A stretch of DNA of 64,000 bases from Tenacibaculum jejuense. Lineage in GTDB: Bacteria; Bacteroidota; Bacteroidia; Flavobacteriales; Flavobacteriaceae. The stretch covers positions 2,199,001 to 2,263,000 of the forward strand of contig NZ_LT899436.1 of the NCBI RefSeq assembly GCF_900198195.1, given 5' to 3'. The stretch's first letter is position 1. Each line of letters begins with the position of its first letter. The translations under genes and the position numbers were made by a program. Shown here one piece after another: positions 1 to 7,177 of this stretch. The notes under the pieces were generated by a model. That model did not search any database, was not told the DNA's origin, and worked only from the letters and a program-made list of their open reading frames with translations.

Positions 1-356
1 CTAATGGCTCTTTGGATTTTATCCATATATTGTTTTTCTTCTAAAACAAATTCAGGTGATTCATTTGTGCTGCTTCTTTGTGGAGTTTCTGCATATTTTA
101 ATTTCACTTTTTCATGACTTACTTGATTTAGCATTAAATTATTTGCTGTTGTGAATAAAAAACTTTTGGCTTTATCAGGAGTAATTCTTCCACAATTTTG
201 CCACACTTTCAAAAAAGCTTCTTGAACTTTATCCTCAGGATTCAATTTATCACCAAACTTGTAATACAAAAAGTTATATAGGTCTTTGTAATGCTTATTA
301 AAAAACGAAGAAAAAAGATTATCGTTACAAATATTTTTATGTAGCTTTTTTTCCAT
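1..356 (-). CDS. ECF-type RNA polymerase sigma-70 factor, C-terminal part cut off by window edge
   Basis: The reverse strand from an ATG at 356 reads open to base 1 for about 118 residues. The protein starts MEKKLHKNICNDN and carries the sigma-70 region 2 pattern HYKDLYNFLYYKFGD...NPEDKVQEAFLKVWQN, followed by the region 2.4-like stretch KAKSFLFTTANNLMLNQ. This is typical of ECF sigma factors, which direct core RNA polymerase to a small regulon, often under an anti-sigma factor. Region 4 (the -35-binding helix-turn-helix) lies outside the window, so completeness cannot be judged. A weak promoter-like TACCTTCG (one mismatch to TAnnTTTG) lies on the same strand at 400-407. It diverges from the lipoprotein at 599, a pairing that suggests but does not prove regulation of that gene. 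Confidence 0.9.
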   Translation of the reverse strand, partial: MEKKLHKNICNDNLFSSFFNKHYKDLYNFLYYKFGDKLNPEDKVQEAFLKVWQNCGRITPDKAKSFLFTTANNLMLNQVSHEKVKLKYAETPQRSSTNESPEFVLEEKQYMDKIQRAI

Positions 357-598
357 TAAAGTTTAATCACAATTTTTCTGAAATTAAAAAAAACGTTTAC
401 GAAGGTAGGATTTTTTTTTAGTATGTTGTTATATATTTGAGCAAACAAAAGTTACAAGATTGATTTTTAATAGTTAACTGCTCTTTGTATAATTTTTTAG
501 TAAAATAAACTTTTACTTTTTTTGTTGAAATATTAGTCTGTAATTTTAAGTTTGCTTTTTTTAAAATGGATTTACGTACTTGTACATTAATATACTAC

Positions 599-2344
599 AT
601 GAATATAACATATAATCGTTTTTTAACTTTTTTTCTTTTTGGATTCTTTATGATAATTATGATGTCATCTTGTCAAAAAGAAGTGATTGAAATTTCAAGT
701 GCGCAAGACAACGAAACTACAAAACTAACTGTAAATTCTACATTAACAACTTTAATAACAGATACAGTATCTAATGATGGTTCTATTGATAATATTATTG
801 ATAAAGCTAATTGTTTAGAAATTAAATTACCTGTATTTGTTGTAGTTAATGGAACTGGAGTAGAGATCAATTCCATAGAAGATTATCAAGTAATTGAAGA
901 AATATTTGATCGTTTTAATGATGATATTGATAAAATTGATATAGAATATCCTATACGAGTAGTTACCAACGAATTTGCTGAAATACTGATAGATAATGAG
1001 AATGAGTTCAAGGAATTAGTGAACTCTTGTAAAGGCGAAAATGAAAAAGATGATGACATAGAATGTATCGATTTTATGTATCCAATTTCCATTTCAGTTT
1101 TTAATACAGATTTTGATATTGTTGATACCAAGACAATTAATAATGATGAGAATCTTTTTTCTTTTCTTAAAAATTTAAATGCATCTACAATTGCAAGTAT
1201 TAAATTTCCAATTCGTTTGGTGAAAGCAGATGGAACTATAATTTCTGTAAATAACAATCAGGAGTTAGAAAATGCTATAATTCAGGCAGCTGACAGCTGT
1301 GATGAAGATGATGACTTTAACTTTAATGACGATGATCCTGATTATTGTAATGTTGATTTTGTACAGCAAAGTTTAGAGAGATGTATGTGGAAAATAACAA
1401 CATTTTCCAACAATGCGTCTTTTGAAAACTATAGTTTTAGATTTAGTGATGATTCTACTTTTACAATCAACCAAAATGGAACTATAGAAGGGTTTGGAGA
1501 TTGGTCTGTAGAAACTTCAAATAATAAAAATATTCTGAGATTATCATCTACAATAAATGATTTTAATGGTGACTGGGAAATTTTAGAATGTGGTGATAAG
1601 TTTTTAGATATAACCAAAGATGGTAGTATTTTGAAAATTGAAAAAAATTGTCCAGATTTTAGTGTTGAGGAAGTTAAAGAAACTTTGCTAGGATGTAAAT
1701 GGGGAATAAGTGATTTTATTAATAATGGTGAAAATTTATCAGATCAGTATATAGATTATAAGTTTGATTTTAATAATGATGAAACTTTTGAAATATCTGA
1801 CGGAAGTAATACATTCCCTGGCTCTTGGACAGTAGAGAGAAATGAATTTGGTAATGTAATTATAAATATTGCATCAGTATTTACAGATGTAGTAGATGAA
1901 TACTTTGTAGCTAGTATAAACAATAGTAATATTTTAATACAAAGTAATTCAGGTAAAACTATTAAATTAAAGAAAGATTGTAGTACAGGAGTTGGTGATA
2001 TAAACGTAGATCGATTAAATTTTTTAGTGCTAAACTGTGTGTGGAAAATCGTTGACCTTAACAAAGAAGGAAATAATTTAACGGCTAACTACACGAATTA
2101 CAGATTTAAATTCTTTCAAGACGGAACGTTTTTATTTTACAATGCTTTTGGAGCCGATTATTATGTAGGAATTTGGAAAGCTGAAAGAACGAATAGAGTA
2201 GTTTTCTTATTAACATCTCAAGGTTTGAGTAATGAAATTACTAACTTTTATGAAGTGATTCTTCTTGAAGATGAAAAATTAAATTTATTTGTAGATGGAA
2301 TAAACGGTATGCATGAAATGAAATTAGAAAGAGAATGTATTTAG
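599..2344 (+). CDS. Modular lipoprotein with two N-terminal and three C-terminal lipocalin-like repeats
   Basis: I do not recognise a named family. The reading frame opens at 566, but the ATG at 599 gives a proper signal sequence (hydrophobic stretch, then lipobox MMSSC), so it is the better start; the Cys would be residue 25. Visible architecture: two repeats of about 100 residues that begin with Cys, have a (I/Y)P(V/I) strand and end near NSC or DSC; an acidic linker (DEDDDFNFNDDDPD); then three repeats each opening C-(M/K/V)-W-(K/G)-I and containing a [YF]-x-F-x-F-...-D-x-(T/S)-F motif and a G-x-W strand, as in lipocalin-like (DUF4923/DUF5004-type) beta-sandwich modules. It is probably anchored in the outer membrane. 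It diverges from the ECF sigma gene and has its own terminator at 2419. Function unknown. Confidence 0.85.
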   Translation: MNITYNRFLTFFLFGFFMIIMMSSCQKEVIEISSAQDNETTKLTVNSTLTTLITDTVSNDGSIDNIIDKANCLEIKLPVFVVVNGTGVEINSIEDYQVIEEIFDRFNDDIDKIDIEYPIRVVTNEFAEILIDNENEFKELVNSCKGENEKDDDIECIDFMYPISISVFNTDFDIVDTKTINNDENLFSFLKNLNASTIASIKFPIRLVKADGTIISVNNNQELENAIIQAADSCDEDDDFNFNDDDPDYCNVDFVQQSLERCMWKITTFSNNASFENYSFRFSDDSTFTINQNGTIEGFGDWSVETSNNKNILRLSSTINDFNGDWEILECGDKFLDITKDGSILKIEKNCPDFSVEEVKETLLGCKWGISDFINNGENLSDQYIDYKFDFNNDETFEISDGSNTFPGSWTVERNEFGNVIINIASVFTDVVDEYFVASINNSNILIQSNSGKTIKLKKDCSTGVGDINVDRLNFLVLNCVWKIVDLNKEGNNLTANYTNYRFKFFQDGTFLFYNAFGADYYVGIWKAERTNRVVFLLTSQGLSNEITNFYEVILLEDEKLNLFVDGINGMHEMKLERECI

Positions 2345-2418
2345 AATTTTTGTGCCAATGCTGTAGTTTTTAGTTGGCTACAGTTTTTACCCATTTTTAG
2401 ATATATTTATTTATTTAG

Positions 2419-2452
2419 AGTCTATACCGATTTATTGGTATAGACTTTTTTA
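2419..2452 (+). terminator. Rho-independent terminator after the modular lipoprotein
   Basis: A perfect 10-bp stem AGTCTATACC / GGTATAGACT (2419-2428, 2437-2446) with an 8-base loop is followed by a T run. It lies 75 bases after the stop codon at 2344. Confidence 0.85.
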
Positions 2453-2487
2453 GTCTTTACAGAATTAAATACTTAACTATATAAAGT

Positions 2488-2519
2488 AAATAAGCCTGTA
2501 TTAATATACAGGCTTATTT
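2488..2519 (-). terminator. Terminator for the XRE regulator
   Basis: Inverted repeat TAAGCCTGTA / TACAGGCTTA (2491-2500, 2507-2516) with a 6-base loop, flanked by AAA on the left and TTT on the right. It lies 40 bases past the stop of the minus-strand regulator; the symmetric A/T flanks mean it could also back up the plus-strand terminator at 2419. Confidence 0.75.
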
Positions 2520-2557
2520 CTCTAGGGGATTATTTAAATCGGTAATTCAATTGGGAA

Positions 2558-2950
2558 TTACTTGTCAAATACATCAAACGTACCGTCACTATACAGTAAA
2601 ATAACTTTGGTTAGGATTTTCGGGGGAAGAGTTGAGAAGTTATCACTTTTTTCCGAATTGTCAAAATTATTTTTTGAAATAGCTTCAGTTTTTGGTTTCT
2701 TATTTAATTCTTGATTAAATAAAGAGATAGAATCATCATTATTTTTTGGAAAACTTCCTTTACCATACAATAACCAAACTAAATCTACTTCATCAAAAGC
2801 TTTATCTACTTTCATGATAAAATCTAAACTTGGTTTATTTCTACCAGAGAGAAGGTGTGAAATACTAGACTTAGGCACATCTATTTTTTCAGCAAAATTT
2901 GTTGACGTTAGATTATAATGATCTAAAATAAATTTTAAACGATCTATCAT
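2558..2950 (-). CDS. XRE-family helix-turn-helix transcriptional regulator
   Basis: A 130-residue protein. Residues 1-60 form a lambda-repressor-like HTH: RLKFILDHYNLTSTNFAEKI, then the recognition region VPKSSISHLLSGRNKPS. The middle third is polar and low in complexity, and the C-terminus is a short hydrophobic strand (TKVILLYSDGTFDVFDK) of unknown role, possibly for self-assembly. Small single-HTH XRE proteins of this layout are common in Flavobacteria and are usually autoregulators. The sequence immediately before the ATG supports that: two TTTACA-N2-TGTAAA palindromes coincide with the -33 and -7 promoter elements, and the downstream one touches the start codon, so the mRNA may be leaderless. 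The next gene upstream is purL, 453 bases away and separately terminated, so this gene is transcribed alone. Targets beyond itself are unknown. Confidence 0.85.
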   Translation of the reverse strand: MIDRLKFILDHYNLTSTNFAEKIDVPKSSISHLLSGRNKPSLDFIMKVDKAFDEVDLVWLLYGKGSFPKNNDDSISLFNQELNKKPKTEAISKNNFDNSEKSDNFSTLPPKILTKVILLYSDGTFDVFDK

Positions 2951-2991
2951 TTTACAAATGTAAACTAGTGTTAAGTGTTTACAAGTGTAAA
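2951..2991 (-). promoter_or_regulatory. XRE gene promoter embedded in two palindromic operators
   Basis: Two 14-bp palindromes of the form TTTACA-N2-TGTAAA lie at 2951-2964 and 2978-2991, centres 27 bp apart. Read on the minus strand, the proximal one contains TACATTTG (2962-2955), a perfect match to the Bacteroidota -7 box TAnnTTTG. The distal one contains TTG (2984-2982), placed exactly 19 bases upstream, the ideal -33 spacing. The -7 box ends only five bases before the ATG at 2950, so transcription probably starts at or next to the start codon. A repressor bound to either palindrome would block the polymerase, which fits autorepression by the adjacent XRE protein (inference). Confidence 0.75.
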
Positions 2992-3349
2992 TGTAAGTAA
3001 TCTCAGTTGATTAGCAAAAAATTACTTGTTTTATATGGTTAAAATCACTGTTTAGCACTATAAATCACTTTAAGTAACTAACTATAAAATATTGTTAATC
3101 AATTTGTTAATGTGTAGTTATAAATTATACTTATAGCTACTTAAAAATGCGTTTTTAGTGGATTAGAATACAGTTGTAAACACTTTAAATTAGTAAATAT
3201 ACTTAGTTTACAAACATTAATTAGTTAATATTAGCTATTATTGATTTTATTGCATAATTAAAGATATAAATTAGAGGTTACAATTGTAAAATCACCTAAA
3301 TCTCTAATAGTTTAACTTTGTAAACTGTATATTTATTCACAATTGTAAA
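2992..3349. repeat. Gene-free spacer with degenerate copies of the TTTACA-N2-TGTAAA palindrome
   Basis: This very AT-rich spacer between the XRE promoter and the purL terminator shows no convincing ORF. It holds further, imperfect copies of the operator: 3167-3180 (AATACAGTTGTAAA), 3207-3220 (TTTACAAACATTAA), 3277-3290 (GTTACAATTGTAAA), 3311-3324 (TTTAACTTTGTAAA) and 3336-3349 (TTCACAATTGTAAA). Each keeps at least one half-site intact or nearly so. They could be secondary sites for the XRE protein or decayed repeats; given the base composition, some matches may be chance. Nothing else is visible here. Confidence 0.45.
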
Positions 3350-3378
3350 AAAAAAGAGACACTAATAATAGTGTCTCT
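3347..3378 (-). terminator. Terminator of purL
   Basis: Stem AGAGACACT / AGTGTCTCT (3355-3363, 3370-3378) with a 6-base loop. On the minus strand it is followed by a run of eight or more T, 26 bases past the purL stop. Confidence 0.9.
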
Positions 3379-3403
3379 GAATTTTATCATGTAATTAAAT
3401 TAC

Positions 3404-6400
3404 TTAATTATCATTTTTATTATCTATCCAATTTTTAGCATTAACAAATGCTTCTAACCATGGGGAAACTTCGTCTTTTCTACCTTCAGGATAATATGGC
3501 CAATTCCACTGGAATGTAGAACGCTCAATATGTGGCATTGTAACTAAATGTCTTCCTGTTTTGTCGGTTAACATTGCTACGTTATAATCTGAACCGTTAG
3601 GATTATGAGGATATTCTTCATAAGCATACTTAGCTACGACATTATATTCGTTTTCTTGCTTAGGTAAATTAAATTTACCTTCACCATGAGAAATCCAAAC
3701 GCCTAAAGTACTTCCTGCTAAACTAGATAACATTATAGAGTTGTTATCTTGAACTTTCACAGATGTAAACGAACTTTCATGTTTATTAGAATCATTATGA
3801 ATCATTTTTCCATGAATATCATGCTCTGGATTAATTAGTTCTAATTCCATCCATAGTTGACAACCATTACAAATTCCAACTGATAAGGTATCTTCTCTTT
3901 CAAAGAATTTCTTTAATGCAGTATTTGCTTTTTCGTTATATAAAAATGCTCCAGCCCATCCTTTAGCAGAGCCTAAAACATCTGAATTAGAGAAACCACC
4001 AACAGCACCAATGAATTGAATGTCTTCTAAAGTTTCTCTTCCAGATATTAAATCAGTCATATGAACATCTTTAACATCAAAACCAGCTAAATACATGGCA
4101 TTTGCCATTTCTCTTTCTGAATTAGAACCCTTTTCTCTAATAATAGCAGCCTTAGGTTTTGGTTTTGTAGTGTCTATTTTTGGTAATTCACCAGTAAAAT
4201 TACTAGGAAAACTATATGTTAAAGGTTGATTTTTATAGTTTTGGTAACGATCTTCAGCTAAATTATTTGCAGTTTGCTTTTGATCTAATAAATATGAAGT
4301 TTTATACCAAACATCTCTTAATTCACTAATTGATAAAGAATATAAATCAGTGTTATTCTTAATATTAATTCTGTCAGATTCAGTTACTGAACCTATTTTA
4401 AAGAATTCAATAGCATTAGCTTTTAATGTATCTTCTATAGAACTATCACTTGCTTGAATTACAATTCCTGAGTTTTCAGCAAATAATAAACGTAAAGAAT
4501 CATTTTCATTTAGCGCAGATAAATCTAAGTTAGCTCCAGTATTTGTATTTGCAAAACATAATTCTAAAAGAGTAGTAATTAAACCACCCGAAGCAACATC
4601 ATGTCCAGCAACAATTTTTTCTTGCTTAATTAATTCTTGAATAGTATTAAAAGCTTTTTTGAAAAAAGCCGCATTTTTTATTGATGGTACTTCATTACCA
4701 ATCTTATTTACAACTTGACTAAAAGAACTACCACCTAATTTAAAACTATCTTGTGATAAATTGATGTAGTAAATATCTCCTTTATTTTGTTGAAAAACTG
4801 GTTCTACAACTTTAGTAATATCATTACAATTTGCAGCAGCTGAGATAACAACTGTTCCTGGAGAAATCACATCTTCATTAGGATATTTTTGTTTCATAGA
4901 TAAAGAATCTTTGCCTGTAGGAACATTTATACCTAAATCAATAGAGAATTCAGAAACTGCTTTTACAGCTTTGTATAATCTTGCATCTTCACCTTCATTT
5001 TTACAAGGCCACATCCAGTTTGCAGATAAAGAAACCGATTGTAAATTATCTTTTAAAGGTGCCCAAATAATATTCGTTAAAGCTTCAGCAATTGAATTTA
5101 AACTTCCTGCTCTAGAATCTATTAAACCAGAAATTGGAGAGTGGCCAATAGAAGTAGCAATTCCTTCTTTACCTTTAAAGTCTAGTGCCATAACACCAAC
5201 ATTATTTAAAGGTATTTGTAATTGTCCAACACACTGTTGTTTAGCTACTTTACCACCAACACAACGATCTACTTTGTTTGTTAACCAATCTTTACATGCA
5301 ACAGCTTCTAATTGTAAAACTTGATGTAAGTACGATTCAAAGTTTTCACTAGAATATGTAACTTCTTTATAATTACGATTGATTGTTTTATCTGTCATTA
5401 TTGTTTTTGGAGAACTTCCAAACATGTCAGATAAAGCTAAATCCATTGGTGTATTACCTTTAGTTTTAGATTTAAATGTAAAACGATGATCGTTAGTAAC
5501 GTCACCAACAGTATACATAGGAGAACGTTCTCTTTCTGCAATTCTATTTAAGATTTCAGAATTTTCTTCTGAAATTACTAATCCCATTCTTTCTTGAGAT
5601 TCATTTCCAATAATCTCTTTATCAGATAAAGTAGGATCTCCAACAGGAAGTTGATCTAAATCAATTTTTCCACCAGTATCTTCTACTAATTCAGATAAAC
5701 AATTTAAATGTCCACCAGCTCCGTGATCGTGAATAGAAACAATAAAGTTTTCTTCACTTTCAACCATTCCTCTTACAGCATTGGCAGCACGTTTTTGCAT
5801 TTCTGGATTAGATCTTTGAACAGCATTTAATTCAATACCTGAAGAAAACTCACCAGTATCAGCAGAAGAAACAGCAGCTCCTCCCATACCAATCCTGTAA
5901 TTTTCACCTCCAAGAATTACAATTTTATCACCTTCTTTAGGGGTGTCTTTTAAAGCTTGATCAGCTTTACCATATCCAATTCCACCAGCCTGCATAATTA
6001 CTTTATCAAACCCTAACTTTCTGGCATCTTCTTCATGTTCAAAAGTTAAAACTGATCCACAGATTAATGGCTGTCCAAATTTATTTCCGAAATCAGAAGC
6101 TCCATTTGAAGCTTTTATTAAAATATCTATTGGTGTTTGGTATAACCATTTTCTTTCATCCATGGCTTTTTCCCAAGGACGATTTTCTTCTAAACGAGAA
6201 TAAGAAGTCATGTATACAGCTGTACCAGCCATTGGAATAGAACCTTTACCACCAGCTAAACGATCTCTAATTTCTCCACCCGAACCAGTAGCTGCTCCAT
6301 TAAATGGTTCTACAGTGGTAGGGAAGTTATGTGTTTCTGCTTTTAATGAAATCACAGATTCAAATTCTTTGGTTTCGTAGAAATCAGGTTTATCTGCACT

Positions 6401-7075
6401 TTTTGGAGCAAATTGTTCAACCTTAGGTCCTTTTATAAAAGCTACATTATCCTTATACGCAGAAACAATATCATTTGGATTTTGTTTCGAAGTTTCTTTA
6501 ATCATTTTGAATAAAGAAGTAGGTTGTTCTTCTCCATCTATGACAAAAGTTCCATTAAAAATTTTATGTCTACAGTGTTCTGAGTTTACTTGTGAAAAAC
6601 CAAAAACTTCAGAATCTGTAAGTTTTCTTCCAATTCTTTCAGAAACTTCATTCAAATATTCAACTTCTTCGCTACTTAAAGCTAAACCTTCTTGCTCATT
6701 ATAAGCTGCAATATCTTCAATTGCTACAATTGGTTCAGGTGTAATATTTATGGTATAGGTTTCTTGATCTAATTTTTCAAATTTTTGAGAAATCATCGGA
6801 TCAAATTCAGAAAAATCTTTAGCTACAGCATTAAATTCCTCAATTCTTACAATACCATCAATTCCCATATTTTGGGTGATTTCAACGGCATTAGTACTCC
6901 AAGGTGTAATCATAGCTGCTCTTGGTCCAACAAAAAAGGCGTCGATAGACGCCACGTTTATTTTAGGTTGATTACCAAATAACCAAGTTAATTTTGCAAT
7001 AGTCTCAGATGTTAATTCTTCTGTTGTTTGAACAGCAAAAACCTTGCTGTTTGTGTTTCCAAAGAAATGAATCAT
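3404..7075 (-). CDS. purL: Phosphoribosylformylglycinamidine synthase, single-chain PurL
   Basis: The cytoplasmic fourth step of purine synthesis: FGAR plus glutamine plus ATP to FGAM. The 1223 residues match the large single-chain form rather than separate PurS/PurQ/PurL. Order: an N-terminal PurS-like region (about 1-150), a linker with SEVFGFSQVNSEHCRHKIFNG, two AIR-synthase-type halves (ATGSGGEIRDR; IHDHGAGGHLN), and a glutaminase domain from about residue 980. In the last, GICNGCQ places the nucleophile Cys near 1069, with the HIE triad residues near 1182-1184. Salvage of ammonia from glutamine is therefore internal. It is flanked by terminators on both sides, so it is monocistronic. The ATG at 7075 agrees with the usual N-terminus (MIHFFGN). 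No purine riboswitch is evident in the roughly 100-base upstream spacer. Confidence 0.98.
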   Translation of the reverse strand: MIHFFGNTNSKVFAVQTTEELTSETIAKLTWLFGNQPKINVASIDAFFVGPRAAMITPWSTNAVEITQNMGIDGIVRIEEFNAVAKDFSEFDPMISQKFEKLDQETYTINITPEPIVAIEDIAAYNEQEGLALSSEEVEYLNEVSERIGRKLTDSEVFGFSQVNSEHCRHKIFNGTFVIDGEEQPTSLFKMIKETSKQNPNDIVSAYKDNVAFIKGPKVEQFAPKSADKPDFYETKEFESVISLKAETHNFPTTVEPFNGAATGSGGEIRDRLAGGKGSIPMAGTAVYMTSYSRLEENRPWEKAMDERKWLYQTPIDILIKASNGASDFGNKFGQPLICGSVLTFEHEEDARKLGFDKVIMQAGGIGYGKADQALKDTPKEGDKIVILGGENYRIGMGGAAVSSADTGEFSSGIELNAVQRSNPEMQKRAANAVRGMVESEENFIVSIHDHGAGGHLNCLSELVEDTGGKIDLDQLPVGDPTLSDKEIIGNESQERMGLVISEENSEILNRIAERERSPMYTVGDVTNDHRFTFKSKTKGNTPMDLALSDMFGSSPKTIMTDKTINRNYKEVTYSSENFESYLHQVLQLEAVACKDWLTNKVDRCVGGKVAKQQCVGQLQIPLNNVGVMALDFKGKEGIATSIGHSPISGLIDSRAGSLNSIAEALTNIIWAPLKDNLQSVSLSANWMWPCKNEGEDARLYKAVKAVSEFSIDLGINVPTGKDSLSMKQKYPNEDVISPGTVVISAAANCNDITKVVEPVFQQNKGDIYYINLSQDSFKLGGSSFSQVVNKIGNEVPSIKNAAFFKKAFNTIQELIKQEKIVAGHDVASGGLITTLLELCFANTNTGANLDLSALNENDSLRLLFAENSGIVIQASDSSIEDTLKANAIEFFKIGSVTESDRINIKNNTDLYSLSISELRDVWYKTSYLLDQKQTANNLAEDRYQNYKNQPLTYSFPSNFTGELPKIDTTKPKPKAAIIREKGSNSEREMANAMYLAGFDVKDVHMTDLISGRETLEDIQFIGAVGGFSNSDVLGSAKGWAGAFLYNEKANTALKKFFEREDTLSVGICNGCQLWMELELINPEHDIHGKMIHNDSNKHESSFTSVKVQDNNSIMLSSLAGSTLGVWISHGEGKFNLPKQENEYNVVAKYAYEEYPHNPNGSDYNVAMLTDKTGRHLVTMPHIERSTFQWNWPYYPEGRKDEVSPWLEAFVNAKNWIDNKNDN

Positions 7076-7145
7076 TATGTTAAGTTGTGTTTACGTGTTG
7101 TTATAAGGGTGTAAATTTAATTCTTTTGGATGAAATAGAAGCATA

Positions 7146-7176
7146 AAAAAAGCGGCAAAATTTTGCCGCTTTAATT
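7146..7176 (-). terminator. Terminator after the secreted endonuclease
   Basis: Perfect 20-bp palindrome AGCGGCAAAATTTTGCCGCT at 7151-7170. On the minus strand it is followed by TTTTTTTATGC. It ends the nuclease transcript just before the purL promoter region. Confidence 0.9.
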
Positions 7177-7177
7177 T

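Noticed and set aside
2620..2640. G5 run inside the XRE gene as another member of the G5/C5 RNA family
   Set aside because: It encodes Pro-Pro-Lys in the minus-strand protein, is not in a stem-loop, and the following bases are GAAGA rather than GAAA.
4911..5324. 137-residue open frame antisense to purL
   Set aside because: purL is complete and conserved across this stretch; the antisense frame follows from codon composition.
7085..7120. XRE operator-like motif upstream of purL
   Set aside because: The GTTTACGTGTTG stretch has one half-site only and a different spacing, so no second XRE target is claimed.
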